The notes beneath the pieces are model-generated. The model saw only the letters and a list, made by a program, of their open reading frames with translations, searched no databases and was not told the origin of the DNA. The translations under genes and the position numbers were made by a program. Below are positions 31,643 to 43,121 of a DNA stretch of 64,000 bases, one piece after another (the stretch's first letter is position 1; the number at the start of each line of letters is the position of its first letter). The DNA is from Cercis canadensis (lineage: Eukaryota > Streptophyta > Magnoliopsida > Fabales > Fabaceae), in assembly GCA_003255065.1 (NCBI GenBank), contig QAOA01005271.1, positions 2,345,979 through 2,409,978 on the forward strand, read 5' to 3'.

Positions 31643-34600
31643 ATGATTAGGGGAGGTAAAAGCTATGTGTCTTCCCCTCCAGCATTCTCAAACGATGCCA
31701 AGCGACTTCTGGTTTGCACAGGCAACACTGTCTCCATCTTCAGCACCTCCACTGGTTTACAGGTCCCAATCACCTTCACCACACATACTATATAAGCTCG
31801 TAGAAACACTTCGGTCTCTGATTTTTTCTTTTTTCTTTTTCTTCTCAGATATCAGCATTGGAAGGACACGCGGCGCTTGTGACGTCGGTGATAGTGGTGC
31901 CGCCTCCAAACCCAGCTAGTAAGATTTTATGCTACTGCTGGACCGCTTCCCTTGATGGAACCATTCGGTATTGGGACTTTTCAGCACCAGAGTTAATGAA
32001 GAAAGTTGATGTTCAGTTGCCCATTTTTTCCATGGTAAGATTTATTTTCTTTCTGCTGCGTTATTTTATTAAAAAAATTTATTTCTTATTATTTAGTTCT
32101 CTCTGTTAGCTACTTTTGGATTAGACTAAACAAGAGGAAGGCTAGGAAACTGTGCAGAATGAGCTAACTAATACTAGGGCAGGGTCGATTATTTACTGGT
32201 TATGGAATACACATATAAATAGGAATCTGTAAATGTAATTATAATTTAGTTAAAATTTTGGAGTTGATTTCTGATACCTGATTATTTGTTTCTTGGCTCC
32301 GTTGATATTCATATTAGTGATAAATGCAAAAACAAAAGTATTTTGGTCTGTCAAACCAGGCAGCAAATGTTAGAAACTAACACGTCTCTGTTATCCATCA
32401 ATTACTAGAAAAGCATACTAGAATCACATTCTTTTCAATTTTGATAAGTAATTTATACTATTTAGTTGTGTAATTATGGAATAGTAGTGTGTCACTTTGT
32501 CTAATTCATTGTGATGAATAGTTTATAGTGATAATTTTAGACTCTACATATCCCCTTAAATTGTTGAAGGTGAGCTATAGGTGCTGGAGGCAGTGTCATT
32601 TGAATGTTTCAATGTCAATTGGGTGCATGTCCTGATAACCCAACCCATCTGTTAGTGGTTGTGTGTTCAGAACCATGCGTTATCCTATTATGTATATTTT
32701 CTTTGCTCTGAAATTCTAAAATGACGACTGACTTTAGTTTTTAATAAATTCTAAATCTTTTAGGTGATACCTTCAATATTATGCCAGCCAGAAGAGAACA
32801 ATGCAAAGACACCAAATATTATTGCTTATGTATCTGTTCAAGATAAAAATGTGCAAGACAACCGGCCCAAAGCTCAGCGAGGACAGATCAGGAAGTGTAA
32901 TTTGACAAATTCTCGGATGGCTGGTAAATTAATCTTGAAAGAGGTAAAAAAAATTATGGAATCTCCGCACATTAATTTTTTTTCCCCAGATATTTGTATG
33001 ATTTTGGAGCTTGTAAATAATATTATACACTTAGGGTTGTAGAACAATGTAAAGTTTATTAAAATGGCACATCATACACCTAAATTGCCATGTAATATTG
33101 TCTTTGTAGTAAAGAGTAGTATTTAAATGAAAGAAGGTTTGAAGCTGAGGTTATATGTACTGACATTGTTAAAGATTGTTTAAAACCTAGATCCTAGCTC
33201 AGCATTGATGCTGGTTGTTTGTGTTCTTGCAATTTCTTAGTGGACCCTAGATTAGTTTGATGACTTTATCAGCATTTTTTATTTACAATACAGATATTGA
33301 TCAAAAGCTAGAACCATGTCATGTGAGATGTGAACTCAATAAAAATGTCCTTTTCCTAAAACCTGGTGAATTCTAAAGCAATGTCTAGTTATAATAATAT
33401 TTTTTTACTGGAAGTAATTTGCATTCTATTGATCTTACCATGTCGTTGATCAATCTGAGATTGTAAGTTAATTATTATTTGTTGTTTAAGGGCATCACTG
33501 TTTTCCCACTTTTTGACAGACTGAACGACCAGAATTGTTAACCATTAGTCCTTCAGGAAAATTTTTGGGGATAAAAAATAAGCGCAAGCTTCATCTATGG
33601 AAACTTCCTGCAACAGACTCTGATTCTGCTGTGGCAAAGAAGATTACCTTGCATCATACAAAGACCTTGACAGTTCTTGCATTCCATCCAACAGAAAGAA
33701 TTGTGGCTGGAGGTGACGTAACTGGGAGGATTTTAATTTGGAGAGGATTTGGTGCTCAGAAGTTTCTGAGTAGTAGTGGACCTGTAAATGCCAGGTCATT
33801 GAATGATGAAGAAGAAAAACCTGGGGTAAGGGAAAATGATGATGCTGAATCATGCTCCACATGGCATTGGCACCCTTTTGGAGTGAGGATTCTATCTTTC
33901 TCTTCTGATGGAGCCTATTTGTATTCAGGTAAAGATATATTTCTCAATTGAGTGAAGCATGATTTGAAATATACTGCCAGCAATAAATTTGGAAAAGATC
34001 CACTGAAATGAGGAATTTGTTGAATCAGAAGCCAAAATTTGGTAGTTGTGAAGCTGGTCTTCATTTTAAAGGAGTTTTGTGGTCTATTGGTTAGATATTT
34101 TTCTTTTTTGGCCAGTGGTTAGATAATTTTTTGAATAATCTTAAGTCAGCTCTAGACTCTAATTTATCCAGTGATTTTCATGCCATGTCTTATGTTTGTA
34201 TGATCACTCACATGATAAAATCTGCTGCCATTAGGCATTATATAAAGATTTAGTAAGTAAATGACTTTGTGGCTTCAACTTACCCTTCAAAGCAGTTTGG
34301 CTCACCAATACATCTTAAATGTTTAGTGTCAACTGGGTCTTTCAGTATGCATTGGCTGTGATTATGCTATATGATGATCAAATCCTCTTCTGCTTAACTG
34401 AGTTGGCTGTGCTCATCTATCCAAAATATGATTATTTGCTTTTATTGCTTTGTTTTCATTAGGTGGGAAGGAAGGAGTCCTTGTGGTCTGGCAGTTAGAC
34501 ACAGGGAAGAAAAAATTCTTACCAAGAATTGGATCTCCACTTCTGTATTTCATAGATTCTCCAGATCCTTCACTTTCCTCTGTAAGTAAAACTCTTTGTG

Positions 34601-37600
34601 AGTTGGGGCATATAATTAGATATCTCCTTTTCTGTCCTGAAATTAAACTAGCTCATTATACTGGCTTCTAATTGTGAGTCTTCAGATATCTTGTGCAGAT
34701 AACCAAATCCATATACTAAAGATGCCTTCAATGGAAATATTGAAGTCCATTTCAGGGATCAAGGTTAGTTCCTAAATCCTACGCATTGAAAAGCGTCCCA
34801 GGGTCTTTATACATTTGAAAGAACCCTTCAAAAAAAATGGAAAAAGTGGTTAGGTTATTTCGGTGTGCATTTATATCATATTAAAGAGTGGGCTAGCACT
34901 AAACAAGAAACAAAAAAAGTATATTTTTTCTAAAAAAGAAAGGTAGAAAGTGGGATTATAGAGACTCTCAAAAGATAAAAGGTGAGGAGTTAATTATGAG
35001 GCAAAAACATGGATAGAGAAAATGGCTTTAACTGTTTAACAAATTAGTTTTTTTATTTATAATTTTTTTTATTAGTTTATTTAACAAACATTCAAATAGA
35101 TACAGATATGCCACTTGATTTGGTCAGTGGTGAAAGCTTTGGGTAATTTGCTAGAGGTCCTAGATTTGGATATCTGTGCCATTATGTACTAAAAAAAAAA
35201 AAAAAGATACAGGTGCTTGTGGAAATTTTAATGGAAAAAGGTGCCCTGGATTCATCTTTATTAGTGTGAGTTCTACTGGAATGAAAAGCACTTGAGCTTG
35301 ATTTAACCTTTACTCCTTACTTTTCAGCCCCCTTTACCTTCTCAAGATTTATGTGAACTTACCAGCAGAGCTGCCTTTGACTGCACTGCTGGTTTAGTTG
35401 CTGTACAAACAGAGAACTACAGCATCCAATTCTACAACTTGTGTGCTGATCGCGGAATGTATGAGGTAATAGTGTTTTGTTTAAGTTTGTTGTATCAACT
35501 TTCTAAATGAGCTATCGTATTTCAGTTATATTTCTCTTTCCAAGTGCAGTTATCACTTGATTTTTGTTATAATTACTTTGACTTAAGAAATCATTGCTGG
35601 TGCTTTAAAATTGTTTCAAATCAAACCTCATATCTTTCTAGTATCTACATAGCAGATAACCTCTTGCCTCTACCTGTATGTAATGGGGAGGAGACCATGA
35701 ATATAGTTCCTTTTGATTGTGTCGAGAATCTCTGTTTTTAGCATTTTTTCCCTTGATTCTTTTTTAACCCCACATTTTTATATGCAGATGAGATTGCAAT
35801 CTGTATAGACTCATTTCTCAATGACTTAAGAATATATTTCATTATGCTTTAGGAGTGATTGCTCCTGTGGTCTTGTCTTTTGTGGCTTAATTTATAATCA
35901 CTTTTAGGGTATATTGACAGCCATCATGAGCATAGTGAAATCTTGCATGCAAGCATGCTCTGTTCTGTTATAGCTGATACTTAGGATGTGGAGATTTGCT
36001 GTTTTGCAGGTTCAAGTCTGTGAAAGAAACCATCAACCAGGTGATGAGGTCATGGTATGTGAAGTTATTTATAATTCCTTCTATCATGATATACTAACAT
36101 CTTGCTTATACATAATCTCCCCATCTTGTCTCAACATATAACATGTTTGATTGGTGACTGAAAGGTTGTCTGTGAATATTTGAGTACAGGTGGTAGTGAC
36201 CTTGGTGGAACTCTCTCTTGATGGTTCTATGATGGGTACAGTTGAAGTTAGACTTCCTGAAGATGGAATAGGAGGTCTTGTTTGTTTGAAGTTTTGGGAA
36301 TTGGGTTCAGAGAACAAAAGGTTTTCAGTATCCACTCTTATTTATGAACCTCACAGGTTTGTTCCTGAACTATTATAGCAACAAAATTGGAAAATCTTAT
36401 GATGCTCTATCAATGGTTCTATTTTTAGTCCTGGTGTAAGTACTTTATGCAGACATAGGGGTAACTTACAGAATGACACGACTTGTTGATGTTTGGAATC
36501 GTGCTTGTTTCTTGTACTCTTTATCACTAAAATAGTTGTACTTCTACGCTGTCAAGCTGAATGTTGGGTGTGTAGAATCTAGATATATAGATAGTGGGGA
36601 TGACAATTTGCTACTTGCTGATAGGGATGCTCATATTTCTGCCATTGCTTTCCATCCTACCCGTCGTATGGCTGTAAGCTCATCTTATGGAGGAGATTTC
36701 AAGGTATTTTTGGATAAAATTATTTTCAGGATTCTTTTTTTCTGGTGACAATTACATATTGGTTCACATGTTTCAGATATGGGTTTCCAAGGATGAAATG
36801 CAGCCCAAGGACCAGATGCTTCAGAGTTTGGGTTGGATGTGCCATGCTGTTGGGTCATACAAGTATGATCCTGCTCTAATTGCTACTGCTATTAATTGCT
36901 TATAGAGGCCATAGCTATAATGTGTTGCCTGGTTGGATGAATGTTGACATTTTAGATGCTAAAGCAAGAACCAACAAAAACATTATCCTATGCATTCTGG
37001 CTTTACACTGGGTTCTCTGTGGATTTTCTTTTCTTTTCTTTTTTATTGAAAAACTATTTATTGCCCTGCTATCTTTGGATAGATAAAGAAGCAAGCAGGG
37101 ATTTTATGAGTATGGTTGAAGTAAGCTTAGGTGCATAAAAAAAAAGATATATAAATTGCCAAGCAAAAAAGATACAACTGGTGATTTTCTGAATAGTTTG
37201 TTGTCATACTGATACAATATCATTACTCTTGCAGAAATAAACCAAAAAAAAGATATATAAATTGCCAAGCAAAAAAGATACAACTGCTGATTTTCTGAAT
37301 AGTTTGTTGTCATACTGATACAATATCATTACTCTTGCAGAAATAAACCAATGAGAGCTGTCTCCTTCTCAGCTGATGGTTCTGTTCTGGCAGTCGCAGC
37401 AGAAACTGCTATTACATTGTGGGACCCTGATAAGAATGTACTGGTGGCTGTTATGGGGGAGACTCCAATGGTAATTCAAATCATTTCCATCTCTTTCTTT
37501 ATGTTTCTTCATATTTAGATATTATATACTTTGAATATCTGATTCATGTTAACCAATAACGCATGGTAGGTGGTAGCCCCTGTCTTCTCCATATATTATA

Positions 37601-39981
37601 TACTTTAAATATCGGATATTCATGTTGCTTTTGAGTTCTGCAGTGAGGATTCATTAGCTGCTATCTCTGCTTATCTTCCATCCCCCTTTTCTCATTTTCT
37701 TGTATTCCTTTTTTCCAGCCAATTGTAAGCCTCAGTTTTGCTGGAAAGTCAGAGTATCTTCTGTCTGTGTCTCATGGTTCTAAACCACAACTATCTGTTT
37801 GGAGTATGTCAAAGTTAGCTGTATCATGGTCGTACAGGCTTCATGTAGAAGGTTTGGATACTTTATTTTTCCATGGTAGCATTTCTATGCATATTCATTG
37901 CAATTTCAATTATGTCTATCGAAATTACTATTGCCACAATATAACACAAATATTTGAGTCTTTCTAGTTTCTAATCTCTCTTTTTTTAATCACTAGTGCA
38001 TGCCTGAATGCATGGTTGATTTTGTCGCACCAGTTTTCCTCCTTGTTTCAAAGCCTATGCCTCCTTGACAGCAATGTGGTTGAGCTGACTCTATGTTAAT
38101 GTATATTTCTGCAGCTGTCTCCTGTGCAACAGATTTATCATCTTTTGCTATTCTCGCTCTCCTTCCTGAATCAAATGAACGTACATTTAGAGGAGATGGA
38201 CTAATCTTATTATTCAATATAACGGATCCTATTCCTGTGGCTTCCTGGTCTGCAACAAAGGTATTGGTTCTTTCCAAATTCCATTATCTCTAGGGAGAGT
38301 TCTGACTATAGGCCAGCTATGAATTTGGCTTTCAGTTGCAAACCCCAAATGCTGGTTTGACCATATTAAATATTAGAGAAAAGTCCAAAAAACCCCCTTC
38401 AACTATGCCCTATGTGTGGTTTACCCCCAAAACTTCAAAAACGTAGGAAAGACCTCTTTAAACTTTTAAAATGTGCACTTTACCCCCACAACCTTGACGT
38501 CCGTCCAATAATGGACAGAAGACAATTTTTGAATATTATCATTTTGGCCCCAAATTTGTTTGAATATCACTTTTTGACCCCAATTTTATAAAAAAAAAAA
38601 ATCATTTATACCTATATAAATTGCACTATGGCCCAGATTAATCACATCATGTGCACGGCACGTGCTCTCTTCCATCCATTAATGGACGGATGTCAGAGTC
38701 GTGGGGGAAAAGTGCACATTTTAAAAGTTCAAGGAGGTCTTTTTTATGTTTTTTAAGTTTTGGGGGTAAACCACACATAAGGCATAGTTGAAGGGAGTTT
38801 TTTGGACTTTTCCCTAAATATTATTAATATTGAAGAATTATGTTCCATATGAATAGAGTAGTCTTAAGTGATGGAACGCAGAACAGTTACTGCTCCTCTC
38901 TTAATCACAACTCACAAGTTACAATAAATCCTGTATAAAAGGAAAAAAAAGGTAACAGGAAAATAACAACAACAAAAAAGCAAACCTGTAAAATAGCTTA
39001 AATTAACTGCTGAGCCAGTGTTGCAAATCATCTTCGAGATAGAAATTGAATAAAATTATAGTTCTGCCTCTTTCTTCATTCTTTGTAAAAATTAGGTATG
39101 CATAACCTAGAAGTAATTAATAGAAATACAAAAATCACTTGAATATGGTTTGGAAACAATTGTCACTACAAAATTCTTCCAAAGTTGACTATTTATATAA
39201 ATTTTTAAGATGTCTAGTACCAGAATCAGTGCCTTCATGTGGAAAAAATTTACAGTGTTCAGCAGTTCCCTTAATTTTCCTGATTCTTTGTATTCAGGCC
39301 AAGGGTGGGAGGCTTGCTTTTCTTAAGGGAGATCTGTCTTCCTCAGTACTAGAGGTAATCGATGGGAAAGCACCACAGACCCTGCTTGTGTATATAAATG
39401 GAGATCATGAATTTGTCCTCTTTGATCCATATGGCAAAGAAGCTCATGAGCTCAGCACGATTAGGCGGGATGATCTTGTTGCCCTTGAAGAAACAGGTGG
39501 GATTACTTTAATTCATCATTAATATCGTTCTTAAAATATTCCATATGATCTGCTTAGACGGGGAGAAGCAAACTTTGCCATAGATTTGCATGTTTAGATT
39601 AGGATATTGAAATAATTGATTGTGGGATAATAGACGTTAGAACTTTCTTTTTTTTCTTTTGGTTAGAACTAGTTGAAAAAGGTTGTGTCAGTAAAATTCT
39701 TCTACCTTTTTTATTGAGCCATATATACTTGTAAAACTTAGTTTTTCGTTGTGTTTTTTTCTCTCCATTATTCAGGACAATTTGGATATGCATCTCTTTA
39801 CGGGGATTTGCCAGAGTTTGAGTTGAAAAAGAACAAGACTTCATGGGTTACATCTACTCCGTCAGAGAGGCCTTGGGAGACCATATTTAGTGGGTCATCA
39901 CATACGCTGCCACCCCTCACCAAATTGTGTTCTGAGTTTTTGGAGTCCCTGCTGGAGAAAAGGACAGCTGTCGTGGAATGA
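31643..39981 (+). CDS. WDR75: WDR75/Utp17-like WD40 protein of the small-subunit processome
   Basis: Sixteen exons, all joined in phase across GT..AG introns: 31643-31762, 31849-32034, 32764-32943, 33520-33928, 34463-34581, 34686-34763, 35328-35465, 36010-36054, 36190-36356, 36625-36703, 36777-36862, 37341-37470, 37719-37851, 38115-38260, 39298-39496, 39776-39981. They give about 806 aa. WD-type blades are seen throughout, for example SLDGTIRYWDF, TVLAFHPTERIVAGGDVTGRILIWR, GGKEGVLVVWQLDTG, AIAFHPTRRMAVSSSYGGDFKIWV and AITLWDPDKN. The order matches human WDR75 and yeast Nan1/Utp17, which act in the nucleolus in early pre-rRNA processing (t-UTP subcomplex). The upstream in-frame ATG at 31556 would add 29 residues of low quality; MIRGGKSYVSS looks the better start. 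Intron 14 contains a MITE and intron 11 a tandem duplication. Confidence 0.9.
37129..37351 (+). repeat. 106-bp tandem duplication carrying a second splice acceptor in intron 11
   Basis: The segment ending TACTCTTGCAGAAATAAACCAA occurs twice with a period of 106 bases. The acceptors end at 37234 and 37340. The copies differ by very few bases (for example CTGGTGA against CTGCTGA), so the event is recent. Only the downstream acceptor leads into a continuing reading frame (exon 12). Confidence 0.9.
38374..38816. mobile_element. MITE-like element with long terminal inverted repeats in WDR75 intron 14
   Basis: The left end TAGAGAAAAGTCCAAAAAAC and right end GTTTTTTGGACTTTTCCCTA are inverted repeats that continue inward for about 150 bases. 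Pairs include AACTATGCC/GGCATAGTT, GTGTGGTTTACCCCCA/TGGGGGTAAACCACAC and GTGCACTTT/AAAGTGCAC. The element is 443 bp with no coding capacity. It is flanked by the 5-base direct repeat AATAT (38369-38373 and 38817-38821), a likely target-site duplication. Superfamily not assigned. Confidence 0.8.
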
Positions 39982-40874
39982 TTTACTCCATGAAGCTCTG
40001 TTTCAATGGTAATATATTTGTTGTTTATCTGCAATATCATTTCCTGCCTTTAGAGCTTAGACACGTGAGGACTGGATTTGAAGTTGAGGTAGCCCCATGC
40101 TTCATATGTGACAGTTATGCGGGTTGGGATGGCAGAAGAGGCTTTGTACACGAGAGATCAACATTTTTTAGGAGGATAAAGTACATATAAATATATAGTG
40201 CCTAGTAATCTGGCATTAGAAATTTTGCATTATCAAGTCATGTGAACTAAGTCTGTAAATGTTTGCTGATGGAGGAAGAGACAGAGAAGAAAATTTTCCA
40301 TCTTTAACCACAAGTGGTTGGGTAGGTTGATCTCCCAGAGGAATTTTTTACATTTTTCTTTTTCAAGATTTTGCATTTTCTGTTGCTATATATTCAAGTT
40401 CAACAATGGGAAGAGTCTAGGTTGTGAAGTAGTACATGGTACGGAAGCTCCAGGTCATATGTAACAGAGTGTTGAGAATTGTGATCTTAAATATATAGTG
40501 ATAAATTGTTTCCTTTTTCTTAGCTGTTCAGCCATGAACCTTGCCCAATGCTCGCCCATTTTTTCAAGTCAACGATTGCTTTCCATTGTGAAGATGGAAA
40601 ACCCAGATTTCCGGTGTTGCACTAATAATGCCATAATCATTGTTCATTCCTTCATATGAAATTAAAAAAAAAAAAAACCGCATATTAGAAAGATGAATAT
40701 TAATAGAACTACCATAGAAAATCTATAACAGAATACCTAACCTCTGTTTCTATTAAATGCGTGGTTCTGATTCCTAACTACTGCAAAGCATCTATTTTAT
40801 ACTCTCGACGAAATAGTAATATTCCTAAACAAATGAAATAGTTAAAACAAAAACATATCCTTTATCCAATGTCA
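39982..40874. other. WDR75 3' UTR and downstream spacer
   Basis: Transcribed 3' flank of WDR75 followed by AT-rich sequence with no coding signal. Confidence 0.5.
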
Positions 40875-41034
40875 ACTACCAAATACCCAACCCATCATAC
40901 AGTATAAACAAAACCAATCCTATATGCCATTCCAAATATATCTCTGTCGTTGCCCCACCTATTCTCTAAAGCTTTTTTAACACATAATAACCCCAAAACT
41001 TATTTTGATAATTTGCTCAGGCCTATTCGCTCAA

Positions 41035-41247
41035 CTAACACATGCTGCATATAATGCAAGTTATTAATATCAAATTCAAAAGGTCTATTAGTTCATCAAC
41101 TTCTACTCCTTTTTTTTTAACTGTAAATAAATAACGATTACAAAGATCAACTTTATAACTAAAAGCACATTCTACTAAACTAATTTTTTTCCTCCACTCC
41201 TTCATGCTTCCTTGTATATAATGTGCCTGAACTAACCATGTAATCAT
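41035..41247 (-). other. unrecognised 70-codon frame, also present in the haplotype copy at 41528-41740
   Basis: The minus-strand frame starts MITWLVQAHYIQGSMKEWRK and is open in both copies of the duplicated block, with one D/V change. The amino-acid composition is protein-like (W, C and K/E well mixed), unlike chance frames in AT-rich DNA. I do not recognise the family and see no intron model around it. It may be a remnant of an older gene or element. Confidence 0.25.
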
Positions 41248-41366
41248 ATAAGCTTAGAACAGAATCTCTGCCCCTAAGGCTGCTAAAATTAATACCTTAG
41301 ATGCATTAATTGTTGTTGGGCCACCATTTCTATATAATAGCTGATATTGGTATTGGAATATTAGCT

Positions 41367-41367
41367 N
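41367..41367. other. collapsed assembly gap (n)
   Basis: Single unknown base between two near-identical 492-base blocks. Confidence 0.9.
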
Positions 41368-41859
41368 ACTACCAAATACCCAACCCATCATACAGTATAA
41401 ACAAAACCAATCCTATATGCCATTCCAAATATATCTTTGTCGTTGCCCCACCTATTCTCTAAAGCTTTTTTAACACATAATAACCCCAAAACTTATTTTG
41501 ATAATTTGCTCAGGCCTATTCGTTCAACTAACACATGCTGCATATAATGCAAGTTATTAATATCAAATTCAAAAGGTCTATTAGTTCATCGACTTCTACT
41601 CCTTTTTTTTTAACTGTAAATAAATAACGATTACAAAGAACAACTTTATAACTAAAAGCACATTCTACTAAACTAATTTTTTTCCTCCACTCCTTCATGC
41701 TTCCTTGTATATAATGTGCCTGAACTAACCATGTAATCATATAAGCTTAGAACAGAATTTCTGCCCCTAAGGCTGCTAAAATTAATACCTTAGATGCATT
41801 AATTGTTGTTGGGCCACCATTTCTATATAATAGCTGATATTGGTATTGGAATATTAGCT

Positions 41860-43121
41860 ATTATATAAACTTGTGCCAGTTTCCAGCTGTTTTCTCTAGC
41901 GCATAGGCTTATATGGTTTTGGCCACTGCAACTCTGGTTTCCTGCAGAAATAAACAAAACCTTTTGTTTTTGTTAAATTACCATTATTAAGAACAAAATA
42001 GAAGATATGACAGAAGTAGACTCTGCCAGTGTAAGACTTTGGCTCTGAATCTTCATGAAAATGTGCACATGTGAACCCCCAATTGATATTGACCACAAGA
42101 ATTAATGTTACTGCTATAAGAAATACATGACAGCTCTGCTGGGCCTTCCAATTAGGGATATAGGTATATGCCCACTTGCATGTGACACTGACAGCCCATG
42201 CATCCATGAGACTTGTTTCTGCATGAGTTAGAGTTGTGTTCTTTATTATGGTTCTCATGATTAGATAACAATAGCTATTTCCAAGGAGAAATCAAATCTT
42301 GAATGTGGAAAAAGCCTAAGCTCTTTGGCAGTTTGTGAGATTCAAGTTTTATTATTGTTGTTATATTTTTTATATTTATATTTAATTTTAAAAAAATTAT
42401 AAATATTTAAATAATTAATAATACTATTATAATAACACTACAATTATCATAAAATATAGACATGTCAAAATTTAATTACCCAGGATCTCTCAAATCTTAA
42501 AAACTAAACCACTTAAAATAGGATATATTTATTAACGATTTGACATGAATCTGAAGGCAGTATTCCCTGGCTTAAATAATACAATCATACTAGAGGATTA
42601 TAACAAAAGTATATAATTAAGATTCATAAGATTAATGTGGAGAAAAAAAAAAAAAAAACAATGCTACTNAAAAAAAAAAGGCAATGCTACTTGACCAAAT
42701 ATAACAGAAGCTGCTTGAAAAGTATCAACCACTAACATGAAAAATGCTTTTCAATATTTTCACATGCGCTTTATAGATAGTGGTATGGAAAATTTTTCCT
42801 AAATTGTTTCCTTTGCACCCGTTGATCTCTTGTCGCTTGTCAAAGTCATCAGCAAACGATTAGTGCAGAAAACAATGTTTCCTTTGCCTTTGAGCTTTTC
42901 ACAGATGTTTAACATCTTAACAAGGCAGATGGTGTAGACTAAGCCATATGAGTTGCCGACACAATAGAGTTCATTAATTAAGAAAATATATTTCACATCA
43001 ACAAAAAAGCACTCTGTTACATAGAGATTGATTTAGATAGGAATATCACAGCCACAAAGCCTTCTCTGCACTTTTTTTTCTATGGATATATACAGGTGGT
43101 TGAAACTTGAAAGTGGTAGTC
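41860..43121. other. intergenic region, no gene recognised
   Basis: AT-rich. Minus-strand frames at 41896-42258 (120 codons) and 42799-42996 (65 codons) are open, but I recognise no domain and find no supporting splice structure. A collapsed gap n lies at 42669 inside an A run, flanked by two copies of the short phrase CAATGCTACT. Confidence 0.5.
42669..42669. other. collapsed assembly gap (n) in a poly-A tract
   Basis: Single unknown base; the phrase AAAAA..CAATGCTACT occurs on both sides, so the contig ends probably overlap by about 20 bases. Confidence 0.85.

Larger units (their letters stand above)
40875..41859. repeat. 492-bp direct duplication across an n
   Basis: Bases 40875-41366 and 41368-41859 have the same length and differ at about five positions (for example CTCTGTCG/CTTTGTCG and AAGATCAAC/AAGAACAAC). 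They abut the n at 41367. As with the other n sites, two haplotypes of one sequence seem to be laid end to end. Confidence 0.9.

Noticed and set aside
35105-35205. Possible SINE in WDR75 intron 6 (segment ending in an A run)
   Set aside because: It ends in a 14-base A run, but the tRNA-like boxes are too degenerate to support the call.
41896-42258. 120-codon minus-strand frame
   Set aside because: No family resemblance and no intron model. Long for chance, but the composition is unremarkable, so I left it as a note in the intergenic entry.
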